Assembly (NCBI GenBank): GCA_903925195.1
Contig: CAIYEO010000073.1
Coordinates: 1 to 54,773, forward strand
Source: an uncultured Candidatus Saccharibacteria bacterium
GTDB taxonomy: Bacteria > Patescibacteria > Saccharimonadia > Saccharimonadales > UBA4665
Reading direction: 5' to 3'
Length of the DNA stretch: 54,773 nt
Positions 43,925 through 53,842 of the stretch are shown in pieces. Below the pieces are notes generated by a model. It was not told the origin of the DNA. It did not search any database and saw only the letters and a list, made by a program, of their open reading frames with translations. The stretch's first letter is position 1. Each line of letters starts with the position of its first letter. Position numbers and translations under genes: made by a program.

Positions 43925-44043
43925 ATTAAACCAGTCAAAAAATACGGGCTATTAATTAGATAGTTTTCTTCTACAAACTGTTTATATTTACCTCTATTAA
44001 TAAACTACGAATTAGTAGCGCCAAAATGTTTTAACATTGCTGA

Positions 44044-46329
44044 TTAATAGTTTTTAGCAAGTCCTGTCTGCCAGGTAGGGTTACCCCCGTAAGAATATAA
44101 GACCAGGTTGCCATCATTTTGCATATCTAACAATGAAGGGCCACGACCGTTTGTTCCGGTGCACCATATCGGCTTTTGGTTACTATTGTATAAGACCAGG
44201 TTGCCATCATTTTGCATAGATAAGGAAACTGCATGTTGTCCTACAGTACCGGACGACCAGACCGGGATACCTTCATTATAAGCGACAAGGTTACCGTCTG
44301 CTTGTAGAACAAGTACCTTCTTACCGTCATCGGATGTCAATGACTGATTGGGCCCTAGTATATTACCTGGCAGCAAGAAGTTTGAAGCACTACTTAAATA
44401 GTTTGCTACATTTGAAGTACCGCTTTGCCATAAGGGTTTATTTGAGACGCTATATAAAACTACATTACCATCGGTCTGAAGGGCTAGCCAGTCACCTTTA
44501 TTTCCTGCCGTGTAGCTTGCCCAAAGCGGATTGCCTCCAGGCCCATATTCCACTAAGTTACCGTCAGTTTGCAATGATAGAGTCGAAGAAGAACCAGAAT
44601 TAGTTTGAGTAGCCCATAGAACATTGCCATTATAGTATAGAACTAAATTACCATCTGACTGCTCCGTAAGTTTGTATTTTCTATTTGCGGTTTCTAATGA
44701 CTGGCCGGGGTACATAGTACTACCGTTTGGCAGGCTTGTAGTAACTCTATTTAAGTAACCTGGGTTACCAGTAACTCCGCTTGACCAAAGAACCTTATTA
44801 AGAGAGCTATATATAACTAGATTCCCGTCAGTTTGTAATGATAAAAACGCCCCTGGGTTCCCAGATGTCCCACTATTCCAAATAGCATTTCCCGAACTAG
44901 AATATTCAACTAGATTACCATCTGATTGCATCACCACATTGGCAGGGTTACTAGCAAATTTGTAAGACGCCCATACAGGTGAGAAATCAGTATTTTCAAC
45001 TAAATTACCATCTGATTGAAGCATTAATGTGCTATGGGAATCATCCGATATAAGATATTGGCCAATACTTATTTTCTGCCCATTGCTCAAAGTGCTAGTA
45101 CCCGAATGGGATGGTGTGGTAGGGCTAACAACATTGATGGTGAAGTATTGCAGGGGGTCATTCATCCAAGTAACGCCGTCATCAACTAAATTGAAGTATT
45201 CATAATACGTACCGGTTTGTTGAGGAGCGTGAAGTATGAAATTGAACGTTCCCACGTTTCCTGGAGATACGCTTACTTGAGCTAGTTGGCCGGGTCTGCT
45301 AGTGCTTAACCAGCTACTATCAAAAAACGAGCTCAATCTATCACGGGGGTTATCGGTACCTATGTGCGTTTCCGATTGGCTCCAGTTATTGTACCCAACA
45401 TTTCTAGCTGAAACTTGAGCATATACATTACCTCCGGGTGCTACTGTAGGGGTCCCGGTAAGTAATTGGCTATAGCTCGAGTCTGAATAAGCGGTTTGGC
45501 CTTGATATTGCCATGCGTAAGGGCTAGATGCCTGTGTTGAACCAAACCAAAGCTGGTAATAGTATACAAAATTATAACTCCCTGAATAACCCGTAATATT
45601 ATATGGGCCAACGTAAGGTGTGTAACAATACAATGATGCAGTTGAGGCGTTAATTATATTGATAGTCTCAGGAGTGCCTCCTGAATTTATAAATGTGACG
45701 GTATTCCCTGGGTATAAACCATTAGAATAAAAACCTGGCTTTGCATTTGAGCAAGGATAATTACTCGATGGATGCCAGGCCAGCCAATTTAATTGCCGCG
45801 CCGCGCCATAGAAGTTATATCCTAAAGCCCAGGTACCATTATCTACTTGCGTAAAAAATCCTACATACGTACCACAAGAATTATAGCCCATTGCACAATT
45901 AATCTGAGAAGCTGATGGTGCCGGATCCGTGACGAGTGATTGCTCTTTTTCTAAAGTCGCGAGGATTACGCGCGGATTGATATTATATGCTTGAGCCGAA
46001 TCGTATATTATTTGAGCTGCTGATATTGTTGAACCACAATTATGATAGTATGCTGCAATCGTACTATCGCACGCCTCTATATCGGAATAATTAGCTAATC
46101 CGCTTCCAATATTTTGTAAGAATGCTTGTATGTCGTGGGCGCTCATTGTACTGCTATTAGTAAGAGTGCCGTTGTCGATTAAATTATTTGGGTTCCAATT
46201 TGGGCTGAAAGCAAACGCACTTTTTGAAAATACAAAAAAGATCAAATAGATAACTGTGAATAAATATAAAATTAAATTTTTTTTATTTGTAACTTTTAAT
46301 TTTGTTTGGTTATTAATTAAGCTTAACAT
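44044..46329 (-). CDS. Secreted lysozyme-like protein with nine mannose-lectin (B-lectin) repeats
   Basis: A 761-residue exported protein. Signal peptide at about 17-40 (cleavage after SAFA). Residues 62-265 match a lysozyme-like domain of the type NPRVILATLEKEQSLVT (candidate catalytic E127/E129), with paired cysteines. Residues about 275-400 are an Ig-like domain similar to the NBR1 type (VAPGGNVYAQVSARNVGYNNWS). Residues 410-761 hold nine copies of the bulb-lectin mannose motif QxDGNxVxY (LQSDGNLVE, MQSDGNLVEY, LQTDGNLVIY and so on), about three B-lectin domains. It is 17 bases into the end of the upstream gene. A surface adhesin or wall-acting protein that binds mannose-rich glycans is likely. 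Confidence 0.85.
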   Translation of the reverse strand: MLSLINNQTKLKVTNKKNLILYLFTVIYLIFFVFSKSAFAFSPNWNPNNLIDNGTLTNSSTMSAHDIQAFLQNIGSGLANYSDIEACDSTIAAYYHNCGSTISAAQIIYDSAQAYNINPRVILATLEKEQSLVTDPAPSASQINCAMGYNSCGTYVGFFTQVDNGTWALGYNFYGAARQLNWLAWHPSSNYPCSNAKPGFYSNGLYPGNTVTFINSGGTPETINIINASTASLYCYTPYVGPYNITGYSGSYNFVYYYQLWFGSTQASSPYAWQYQGQTAYSDSSYSQLLTGTPTVAPGGNVYAQVSARNVGYNNWSQSETHIGTDNPRDRLSSFFDSSWLSTSRPGQLAQVSVSPGNVGTFNFILHAPQQTGTYYEYFNLVDDGVTWMNDPLQYFTINVVSPTTPSHSGTSTLSNGQKISIGQYLISDDSHSTLMLQSDGNLVENTDFSPVWASYKFASNPANVVMQSDGNLVEYSSSGNAIWNSGTSGNPGAFLSLQTDGNLVIYSSLNKVLWSSGVTGNPGYLNRVTTSLPNGSTMYPGQSLETANRKYKLTEQSDGNLVLYYNGNVLWATQTNSGSSSTLSLQTDGNLVEYGPGGNPLWASYTAGNKGDWLALQTDGNVVLYSVSNKPLWQSGTSNVANYLSSASNFLLPGNILGPNQSLTSDDGKKVLVLQADGNLVAYNEGIPVWSSGTVGQHAVSLSMQNDGNLVLYNSNQKPIWCTGTNGRGPSLLDMQNDGNLVLYSYGGNPTWQTGLAKNY

Positions 46330-46855
46330 CTATATTAATTATATCATTTTCTGCTCCATTATTAGGATCGGGGTAATATACTACCAGTTTGGCGGAGCTC
46401 GAGTTTGAAGAGAAATTTATGGCTCCAGAAAATTTACCATTTACCACATTTAAAGTACCTCTTGAAATTAAACCGATAGAATTATCCTTTAGTATATATT
46501 GAATCATATTAACCTTTGCTAAACCTGAAATAATTGACCCAGAGGCAAAGTGGCTATTGTTCGAAGGGACCTGCAAAGTAATAATACCGGAGCTAGATGT
46601 TGTCCATTCCGAAGTAGGCGGCAGAGTATTGTTATAGGTGCCTTTTTTATCCACTACACTTCCACTACTTAAAGAATTATTTTTTGGGCTACTGTTTGTT
46701 TTAGGAGCCGTAAGAGACGAACTTTTTGCTCCCATTACTAGTGGTGGTTTTGTGGATATATGTTCAATCATGTAAATCGTCAATAATATGATAATGGCCA
46801 ATAGAAAAATTAATAAAATCCACAAATAAGATTGAGTTTTTTTAACATAAAACAT
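46313..46855 (-). CDS. Membrane-anchored protein with small Ig-like domain
   Basis: A 180-residue protein. One transmembrane helix at about 9-33 (LWILLIFLLAIIILLTIYMIEHI), an S/T/K-rich linker, then a beta domain (about 85-180: GIITLQVPSNNSHFASGSIISGLAKVN ... SAKLVVYYPDPNNG) like bacterial Ig-like folds. It is co-transcribed with the lectin protein: the two genes overlap by 17 bases. It could anchor or display the lectin protein. The ATG is 6 bases after TGtTAAAAT. Confidence 0.65.
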   Translation of the reverse strand: MFYVKKTQSYLWILLIFLLAIIILLTIYMIEHISTKPPLVMGAKSSSLTAPKTNSSPKNNSLSSGSVVDKKGTYNNTLPPTSEWTTSSSGIITLQVPSNNSHFASGSIISGLAKVNMIQYILKDNSIGLISRGTLNVVNGKFSGAINFSSNSSSAKLVVYYPDPNNGAENDIINIDVKLN

Positions 46856-46861
46856 GTCTAC

Positions 46862-46870
46862 ATTTTAACA
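46862..46870 (-). promoter_or_regulatory. Extended -10 promoter of the lectin operon
   Basis: TGtTAAAAT on the minus strand ends 6 bases before the ATG at 46855. No Shine-Dalgarno sequence. Predicted leaderless. Confidence 0.5.
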
Positions 46871-46906
46871 ACTTTGGTGGCATTATAGTAATTAAGATTG
46901 AAAGTT

Positions 46907-48529
46907 CTATCTAATCGGGACTATAGCTGTGATGATCGGGGTATAAATGATCTTAAATTTCGTATTAGAATTTTCAAATTCGTTAATAAGTTTTAGCCTA
47001 CTTTTTTCAATAGTTATAGGGTCGAGCTCAAATTGGTTCAGGGATTCCTTTGTATTATTAGGGAACAGCCAGGCCTTAACCGGGGCATTATTGACTCTAT
47101 TGTTTATATCCTTCGATCTTATAAAATCTGAACTGGTAATAATTAACTGGCCGTTGCTTATAAAGTCTAATTTGTAAGCAACCCAGTAAGGAGCGTAGCC
47201 ATATTTGACTCCCTGTTTGATTAGGTCGTCTGAAGAGATATGGGTAGAAATATCAGGATTCCCCCAGCGATTTATATACTGATTGTTATTTTGAATGTTT
47301 TTAAGAAAATTAAACGAGCTAATAGATATAAGTAATGTACCAAGACTAATAAAAAATAATCGCGATATCTTTATATTGATATCTTTATCTAGCTTTTTTG
47401 CGGTGTATTTTTTTTTAAATATGTAGCTTAAACGATCTATACCACAAGCAATAAAAATGGCAAAGAGCGGGAGAACGTACACTATATATCTTCCGTCTTC
47501 CCAGAACCAAGTAGCTGGAGAGCAGGCCAATATCAACGGGAATGTTGCAAGCGCAGTAATTATTGTGATTGAAATATCTTTTGCCTGTATACATGCGTAA
47601 AAAAGTATTATTAAAGAGATGATTATTACTAAAAATAATATATGAGAAAACGTATGGCTAAATATCCACGCGCCGTTATTATTTGATTTCAGACTAAAAA
47701 GCATGGGCAGGCTATAAATAAAGAATTCATGTAGACGTCCTCCGAATTTTGGTGCACCCGCGGGTACTGCAAAAGTAGAAACATCAAGTGACTTAAAGCC
47801 GTTGCGTAAATTAGACCACAGCCAAGGCAGACAACCTATTAATATGCTAACCGCTAACGCAGCATAATTCTTTAAAAGGTTTTGTGTGCTAAATTTTTTT
47901 ATATCTCTCACAGTAGATGATAGTAATATTAAATAAGCAGGTAATAATAAAAATAATGACTCTGGTGACGACCACCAGGCGAGGCCTGTAGATAAACCAA
48001 GTATTAGGTAATAGATAATCTTATTTTTTTTAGTAATTTTTAATGCGAATAATATAGCCACAAGCCCAAATAACATGGTGAATCCTCGGAACCCCCCCTC
48101 TAACGTAGATTGCATAAGCCAGAATTGAGGGCTTGCCCACATTAAACAGGCTGCCATAATAGCCAAAAGTTTATCTTTAACAAGAATTAAAGCTATTCTC
48201 CAGACGAGAATAGTCGAAATAAGTCCCAAAACAGCTGGAACAATTTTTAAAACTATTGAGCTAGAACCAAAAATTGAGAAAAATATTGCAACAACAAACG
48301 GTTCACCGCTACCACCATAATTCTGGCCCCAATAAAACGCTTTGATGTGACCTGACAAAAAATCATTAGCCATTAATCCTACGATAGCATTGTCTGCATT
48401 TGAAGGTAAACGGAAAATGTACCAAATCCTGAGTAGAAAACCCGTTAATATAGCAGCTATAATGAATACCCAGCAAAAGAATAATAATAATTTATTTAAA
48501 TTATGACTAAGTATTATCTTGTTCTTCAT
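46907..48529 (-). CDS. GT-C family membrane glycosyltransferase (PMT/ArnT-like)
   Basis: A 540-residue protein with about 11 predicted transmembrane helices. The first extracytoplasmic loop contains LPSNADNAIVGLMANDFLSGHI, the place where GT39/ArnT-like enzymes carry their catalytic acid (D or E). A soluble tail of about 130 residues follows the last helix. Such enzymes use polyprenyl-phosphate sugars to modify lipids, polysaccharides or proteins on the outer face. The next gene on this strand is a GT2 that would supply polyprenyl-phosphate sugar. Confidence 0.8.
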   Translation of the reverse strand: MKNKIILSHNLNKLLLFFCWVFIIAAILTGFLLRIWYIFRLPSNADNAIVGLMANDFLSGHIKAFYWGQNYGGSGEPFVVAIFFSIFGSSSIVLKIVPAVLGLISTILVWRIALILVKDKLLAIMAACLMWASPQFWLMQSTLEGGFRGFTMLFGLVAILFALKITKKNKIIYYLILGLSTGLAWWSSPESLFLLLPAYLILLSSTVRDIKKFSTQNLLKNYAALAVSILIGCLPWLWSNLRNGFKSLDVSTFAVPAGAPKFGGRLHEFFIYSLPMLFSLKSNNNGAWIFSHTFSHILFLVIIISLIILFYACIQAKDISITIITALATFPLILACSPATWFWEDGRYIVYVLPLFAIFIACGIDRLSYIFKKKYTAKKLDKDINIKISRLFFISLGTLLISISSFNFLKNIQNNNQYINRWGNPDISTHISSDDLIKQGVKYGYAPYWVAYKLDFISNGQLIITSSDFIRSKDINNRVNNAPVKAWLFPNNTKESLNQFELDPITIEKSRLKLINEFENSNTKFKIIYTPIITAIVPIR

Positions 48530-48628
48530 TAATTATATGCCCTCTTTCTATCAAATGTAGGCGACTATTTAAATAGAAATATTTATTAAAATGAAGCATT
48601 ATTTTATATTAATCCAATTAATATTGAT

Positions 48629-49348
48629 TCATTTCATGAATAAATTAAACTTAATTATCTCCCAAATCGCTTTAAGGCCGTCGCGCAGGCCTATTTTCTT
48701 TCCTTCTTCTTTGCTTCGTCCGTAATAGCTTATTCCAATCTCGTATACGGCAGCCTTAGTTTTTGCTATTCGTGCGGTAATTTCTGGCTCAAATCCAAAT
48801 CTTTTAGCTCGCAGATCTACGGCCAGACTCCTGGCAAGATCTCCCTTAATCATTTTGTAGCAAGTCTCCATATCTGTAAGGTTAAGCCCTGTAAAGATAT
48901 TCGAAAGCATTGTAAGGAATTTATTCGCAACTTGATTCCTGTAGTAAATAATTCTATGAGGTTCGCCACCGATGAAGCGTGAACCATATACTACGTCTGC
49001 GTGTCCTCTCTCGATTGGATAGAGAAGGCGCTTATATTCCTCGGGATCATACTCTAGGTCCGCATCTTGTATAACCACCACATCACCACTAGATTCAAGA
49101 ATACCTCTTTTTAGAGCCGCTCCCTTACCTTGGTTAAATTCTTGAAAAATTAATTTAAGTTGCTTATTCTCTTTAGCAATATTTTTAAGTATATCCCGTG
49201 TTCCATCTTTTGATCCGTCATCAATTATGATTATTTCTTTTTTTGTTTTGCCCAGATCAACAGCATCTATTTCCTCAAGAATTTTGGATATTGTGTTTTT
49301 CTCATTATAGCAAGGTATTATTATCGACAGTTTACTTGTTTTTTCCAT
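48629..49348 (-). CDS. Polyprenyl-phosphate glycosyltransferase, GT2 (DPM-like)
   Basis: A 239-residue glycosyltransferase: [49 protein letters not shown] (DXD), [10 protein letters not shown] and [15 protein letters not shown] are all features of dolichyl/polyprenyl-phosphate mannosyltransferase-like enzymes. No C-terminal membrane helices are seen. AGGGG precedes the start at proper distance. It is divergent from GtrA, the usual partner. Confidence 0.9.
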   Translation of the reverse strand: MEKTSKLSIIIPCYNEKNTISKILEEIDAVDLGKTKKEIIIIDDGSKDGTRDILKNIAKENKQLKLIFQEFNQGKGAALKRGILESSGDVVVIQDADLEYDPEEYKRLLYPIERGHADVVYGSRFIGGEPHRIIYYRNQVANKFLTMLSNIFTGLNLTDMETCYKMIKGDLARSLAVDLRAKRFGFEPEITARIAKTKAAVYEIGISYYGRSKEEGKKIGLRDGLKAIWEIIKFNLFMK

Positions 49349-49393
49349 TTCGGCCCCTATTTATTACTTTAAATATGTTAACATGTTTAAAAT

Positions 49394-49840
49394 ATGATTG
49401 CATCAGTAATAAAGAAAACTAAATCAGCATTAGAGGTAGATTTTATAAGATTCTGTATGGTCGGAGGCACTGGCTTTATTATAAACATGATCTTTCTTTT
49501 GTTGTTTCGCCGATATTTAGGAATGGATGTTTTTTATGCTCAGTTAATATCAGCCGAAATTGCACTTTTTTGTAACTTTATTATCCATAATCGATGGACT
49601 TACAAAAAACATAATGTCAATAAAAGTATATCAAAGCTTATTATTCAATTTCATGCCACTTCTTGGCCCGCCATTTTAGGAAGTGCTGCGATGGTTACTT
49701 TTTTTGTAGATATAATGAAATTTACCAACATAATTGCTTTAATAATAAGCTCTGTGGTGGCGCTCTTGTGGAACTTTACCTGGTCAAAATATGTCGTTTG
49801 GAGAGACTTGTCAATAAATAATAAGGAGATAATTGAGTGA
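49394..49840 (+). CDS. GtrA-family membrane protein
   Basis: A 148-residue protein with four helices (about 17-38, 45-66, 84-106, 113-132). FIRFCMVGGTGFIINMIFLLLFRR at the start and NFIIHNRWTYK after helix 2 are GtrA hallmarks. GtrA-type proteins are thought to flip or hold polyprenyl-phosphate sugars. Its end overlaps the ugd start (GTGA) by 4 bases. Confidence 0.88.
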   Translation: MIASVIKKTKSALEVDFIRFCMVGGTGFIINMIFLLLFRRYLGMDVFYAQLISAEIALFCNFIIHNRWTYKKHNVNKSISKLIIQFHATSWPAILGSAAMVTFFVDIMKFTNIIALIISSVVALLWNFTWSKYVVWRDLSINNKEIIE

Positions 49841-51153
49841 AAATATCCGTTGTTGGTACTGGTTATGTTGGGCTAGTGACTGGAACTTGTTTTGCCGAAA
49901 TTGGCAATACTGTTACATGCATAGACATCGATGAAGCAAAGATTAATAAAATGCGGGATGGCGTAATTCCAATTTATGAGCCTGGCCTTGAGGATATATT
50001 TTCAAGGAACATAAAAGAGGGCAGATTAAAATTTACCAATGAATTGAAGAAAGGCATAGAAGGCGCAGAAGTGATCTTTCTTGCACTTCCAACACCCCCG
50101 GGAGAGGATGGTTCAGCGGATCTCTCCTATATTCTAGGTGTTGCAGATTCACTAGGAGAAATTCTTAATGAATACACCGTAATCGTAAATAAGAGCACTG
50201 TGCCTGTAGGCACGGCAGAAAAAGTCAAGACAGCTATATTGGCTAAGAAAATTGATAATTTTGATGTTGTATCAAATCCGGAATTTTTGAGAGAAGGATA
50301 TGCTGTCAAGGATTTTATGGAACCAGATAGGATAGTGATTGGAACTAAGTCTAAAAAAGCTCAAAAAGTAATGGCTGAATTATATTCGCCATTTGTTGAC
50401 AAAGGCAGCAAAATTTTCTTTATGGATGAAAGGTCTTCGGAGATGACTAAATATGCTGCAAACTCATTTTTGGCAACAAAAATATCCTTCATGAACGAAA
50501 TAGCTAACTTAAGCGAGCGAGTTGGTGCTGATGTGGACATGATTAGGCTGGGAATAGGCGCAGATGAAAGAATTGGTAGTCGTTTTCTTTTTCCTGGTAT
50601 CGGCTATGGAGGCAGCTGCTTCCCCAAAGATGTCATGGCTTTGAATCACACTGCTGATGAATACGGATACAACTTTAAAATACTTGATGCCGTTATGAAT
50701 GTTAATAAAATTCAAAAAACTATTCTTGTAGACAAAATAAAAAAATACTATAACAACGTTATCAAAGGTAAAGAATTCTCTATATGGGGATTGGCGTTTA
50801 AGCCCGATACAGATGATATTAGAGAGGCGCCAGCTCTAGAGATCATTAAGGCATTAATAGATGAGGGTGCTAAGGTTAGGGTCTATGATCCTGAGGCTAT
50901 AGGGAATGTAAAAAAATATTTCAAAGAATCCAAAGGCATAAATTATTTTGATGATCCTTATAAAGCTTTAAAAAATACAGATGCCCTAATAATACTTACA
51001 GAATGGGCTGAGTTCATGTCCCCAGATTTTTCTAAAATTAAGAATAGCCTAATTGAGCCAGTAATATTTGACGGAAGAAATCTTTATGAGATTGGAATCA
51101 TGCGTAATAAAGGCTTCCATTACGAAAGTATTGGCCGAGGAATAGTTGGGTAG
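49837..51153 (+). CDS. ugd: UDP-glucose 6-dehydrogenase
   Basis: A 438-residue enzyme making UDP-glucuronate from UDP-glucose. MKISVVGTGYVGLVTGTCFAEIG (NAD-binding), VVNKSTVPVGTAEKV, the hinge KYAANSFLATKISFMNEIAN, and GYGGSCFPKDV with catalytic C261 are all present, as is the late FKPDTDDIREAPAL segment. Full length. It starts with GTG overlapping gtrA. A UDP-sugar epimerase gene follows 2 bases later. Confidence 0.96.
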   Translation: MKISVVGTGYVGLVTGTCFAEIGNTVTCIDIDEAKINKMRDGVIPIYEPGLEDIFSRNIKEGRLKFTNELKKGIEGAEVIFLALPTPPGEDGSADLSYILGVADSLGEILNEYTVIVNKSTVPVGTAEKVKTAILAKKIDNFDVVSNPEFLREGYAVKDFMEPDRIVIGTKSKKAQKVMAELYSPFVDKGSKIFFMDERSSEMTKYAANSFLATKISFMNEIANLSERVGADVDMIRLGIGADERIGSRFLFPGIGYGGSCFPKDVMALNHTADEYGYNFKILDAVMNVNKIQKTILVDKIKKYYNNVIKGKEFSIWGLAFKPDTDDIREAPALEIIKALIDEGAKVRVYDPEAIGNVKKYFKESKGINYFDDPYKALKNTDALIILTEWAEFMSPDFSKIKNSLIEPVIFDGRNLYEIGIMRNKGFHYESIGRGIVG

Positions 51154-51155
51154 TT

Positions 51156-52025
51156 ATGTCTAAGAAATTAATTCTCGTTACTGGTGGAGCTGGTCACGTT
51201 GGGTCGCACGTTATAGAAGAGCTTTTAGAAAATGACGACAATGAAGTGATTTCTCTAGATAATTATTTTAATGGCTCGATCAACAACCATATTAAAGGCG
51301 CAAAATACATAAAAGGCGATACAAAAGATATTGATAGGCTTATTCTAAGAAAGCCCGATATAATCTATCACTTAGGTGAATATGCAAGAATCGCTCCCTC
51401 ATTTGAGGATGTTGAAATTGTTTTTGAAATGAACACCCTAGGAACCTTTAAGGTCCTAGAATATGTAAGAAAAAATAAAATTGAAAAGCTTGTTTATGCC
51501 GCCTCTTCCACAAGGTTTGCAGTTGAGGGAGATGGTAGGCACCAAAATCCTTATTCATTCTCCAAGGCCTGTAATGTTGATCTAATAAAAGATTACGGCA
51601 GGTGGTACGGCATTAATTACGCGATCTGTTATTTTTATAATGCATTTGGTCCGAGAGAGAATGGTGTCGGTAAATATGCAACATTAATTGCGAAATTTCA
51701 AAATCTATATGTGCAAAAAAAACCATTAACTGTTGTCCTGCCAGGAACCCAAAAAAGAACCTTTACTTACGTGAAAGACCTTGCACATGGAATAATATTG
51801 GCCGGAGAAAAAGGAAACGGAGACGGTTATAGTCTATCGAATAAAAATAGCTATTCAGTTCTAGATATAGCAAAGGCGTTCGGCGGAGAGATAAAGCTTG
51901 TCGATGGGTACCCCGGTAGAAATGAGTCTCTTGAAGCATCAAGCAAGTCTAAAATCGAACTTGGTTGGAAAACAACCATAGATATTATTGAATATATTGA
52001 AAAATTCAAAAATGAAAATAAATAA
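51156..52025 (+). CDS. UDP-sugar epimerase/dehydratase, NAD-dependent (GalE-like)
   Basis: A 289-residue short-chain enzyme: LVTGGAGHVGSHVIEELL, IIYHLGEYARIAPSFEDVE, AASSTRF and PYSFSKACNVDLI (Y-x3-K), FYNAFGPRENG, and a C-terminal KRTFTYVKDLAHGI. Given its position after ugd, UDP-glucuronate 4-epimerase or a UDP-GlcA/GlcNAc epimerase is plausible; the exact substrate cannot be told. Slightly shorter than typical GalE (about 330). Confidence 0.85.
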   Translation: MSKKLILVTGGAGHVGSHVIEELLENDDNEVISLDNYFNGSINNHIKGAKYIKGDTKDIDRLILRKPDIIYHLGEYARIAPSFEDVEIVFEMNTLGTFKVLEYVRKNKIEKLVYAASSTRFAVEGDGRHQNPYSFSKACNVDLIKDYGRWYGINYAICYFYNAFGPRENGVGKYATLIAKFQNLYVQKKPLTVVLPGTQKRTFTYVKDLAHGIILAGEKGNGDGYSLSNKNSYSVLDIAKAFGGEIKLVDGYPGRNESLEASSKSKIELGWKTTIDIIEYIEKFKNENK

Positions 52026-52052
52026 TAATTTTAATTTGATAGAATATAAATA

Positions 52053-53087
52053 ATGATAATAGCAATAATCGCCGGAGGTTCAGGAACTCGTTTATGGCCA
52101 CTCTCGACCTCAAAATTTCCTAAGCACTTAGTTCTTTTGAATAACAGCACCAGATCTTTACTGCAGCAGACTTATGATAGGTCCAAGAAAGTTACTGATA
52201 AGATCTACGTTGTTTCTGAGGCGGGCCACATTGATCACGTCAAAAGCCAGCTTCCAGAATTGTCCGATAATCATTTCATAGTGGAGCCAGGTCGAAGGGG
52301 GACTGCTAATTGTATAATCGCAGCTCTTCAAAAAATTAGCGAAGATAACGATATGAGCGAAACGGTATCATTTATTCATGCTGACCATTCAATTAGAGAC
52401 ATTAATGGCTTTTCTCACTCTATTAAGGTTGCGAACAAGGTAAGCAGTAAAGAGAATAGAATTGTGCTGATTGGAATTGAGCCTAGTTACCCGGCAACGG
52501 GTTTTGGTTACATCAAAAAAGCCGATCTCTTGAGTGAGGAGCCATATGTTTACAATGTAGATTCATTTAAAGAAAAACCAGACTTCAATCTGGCCAAGAA
52601 ATATATTTCGACTGGAGATTATCTGTGGAATAGTGGCTACTTTGTTGCTTCAATCGAAGTTTTTATTGAATCCATGAAAAATTACTCTAAAGAACTTTTT
52701 TCGAATTACGAAATGCTCAACAAGGCATCGATTAAAGAATATTCATCCATATATCTAGGCTTTGAATCGGATGCGATAGATTACGCTTTAATAGAAAAAG
52801 TGCCAAACCTACTGGTCATTCCAGCCTCCTTTGATTGGATGGACCTCGGCTCATATAGCGATCTTCATAAGGCCGCAGATTCTGACGAGAACAACAACTA
52901 TGTATTTGGTAATGCCGAGCTAGAGGAGGTAGAAAACGCTTACATAAGAAATGAGACAAACGTACCCTTGGCCGTAATTGGCCTAGACAACATAGTCGTT
53001 ATTAGTAATGATTCTGGAATTTTGATTACAAGAAAGGATATATCCCAAAAAGTTGGTGAAGTAAGCAAGAGGATAAATAACAAATGA
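52053..53087 (+). CDS. manC: Mannose-1-phosphate guanylyltransferase
   Basis: A 344-residue nucleotidyltransferase making GDP-mannose from mannose-1-phosphate and GTP. IIAGGSGTRLWPLS at 6-19, KFPKHLV, IVEPGRRGTANCI (family FvEP..R.TA), HADHSI, and FKEKPDFNLAKKYI are diagnostic. It lacks the C-terminal isomerase domain of bifunctional forms. A TGaTAGAAT -10 is 7 bases before the ATG and no Shine-Dalgarno sequence is seen. Feeds the Gmd/Rmd pathway. Confidence 0.93.
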   Translation: MIIAIIAGGSGTRLWPLSTSKFPKHLVLLNNSTRSLLQQTYDRSKKVTDKIYVVSEAGHIDHVKSQLPELSDNHFIVEPGRRGTANCIIAALQKISEDNDMSETVSFIHADHSIRDINGFSHSIKVANKVSSKENRIVLIGIEPSYPATGFGYIKKADLLSEEPYVYNVDSFKEKPDFNLAKKYISTGDYLWNSGYFVASIEVFIESMKNYSKELFSNYEMLNKASIKEYSSIYLGFESDAIDYALIEKVPNLLVIPASFDWMDLGSYSDLHKAADSDENNNYVFGNAELEEVENAYIRNETNVPLAVIGLDNIVVISNDSGILITRKDISQKVGEVSKRINNK

Positions 53088-53842
53088 AAAAACTTATAGC
53101 ATTCGACTTAGATGATACTTTGGCTCCCAGTAAATCTCAGATTCATCCTGGCATGGCAGAGCAATTAATAAATTTATTGAATCATAAACAAGTCTGCATT
53201 ATCTCAGGCGGGCGCTTTGAGCAATTCAAGAAGCAAGTAATAGATAATCTAAAAATTAATGATGATAATCTTCTGCTGAATCTTCACCTTATGCCGACCT
53301 GCGGAACCGCATATTTTAAGTATAATTTTGAAAAAAAAGAATGGGACAACATTTATTCTGAAGAAATTCCCGATGAGGATAAGAAGCGTATCATAGATGC
53401 TCTTGAAAAAGCTTCTAAAGAATTGTCGTATTGGGAGTCAAATACCTGGGGAGATATCATAGAGGATAGGGCTAGTCAGATTACGTTTTCTGCACTTGGA
53501 CAGGCTGCGCCGGTGGACGAAAAAGCTAAATGGGATCCAGATTCTAAGAAAAGAAATAAAATTAGAGATTTGGCCAATAAAATAATTCCAGATTATGAAT
53601 TTAGAATTGGTGGATCTACTAGTATTGACGTAACCAAGCCCGGCATAGACAAAGCTTATGGAATGAAAAAACTAATAGACAGTCTTGGGTTAAAAAAAGA
53701 AGAGATATTATTTATTGGCGATAAACTGCAGCCGGATGGCAATGATTACCCCGTAAAAGCTATGGGAATAGACTGTGTTGAAATTGATAAATGGGAAGAG
53801 ACAAAACTGGTTGTTGAGGGAATTAACCTAGTCTCGAGTTAA
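53084..53842 (+). CDS. HAD-superfamily phosphatase/mutase, PMM-like
   Basis: A 252-residue HAD protein: LIAFDLDDTLAPSK (motif I, D8/D10), CIISGGRFEQFKKQV, TCGTAYFKY, ITFSALGQAAPVDEK, FRIGGSTSIDVTKPGIDKAYGM and FIGDKLQPDGND (motif IV). The cap segment and GGSTSIDVTxxGIDK recall eukaryotic-type phosphomannomutase (PMM, HAD-IIB). With ManC directly upstream (overlap 4 bases) it would be the mannose-6-phosphate to mannose-1-phosphate step. Alternative: a sugar phosphatase. Confidence 0.8.
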   Translation: MKKLIAFDLDDTLAPSKSQIHPGMAEQLINLLNHKQVCIISGGRFEQFKKQVIDNLKINDDNLLLNLHLMPTCGTAYFKYNFEKKEWDNIYSEEIPDEDKKRIIDALEKASKELSYWESNTWGDIIEDRASQITFSALGQAAPVDEKAKWDPDSKKRNKIRDLANKIIPDYEFRIGGSTSIDVTKPGIDKAYGMKKLIDSLGLKKEEILFIGDKLQPDGNDYPVKAMGIDCVEIDKWEETKLVVEGINLVSS

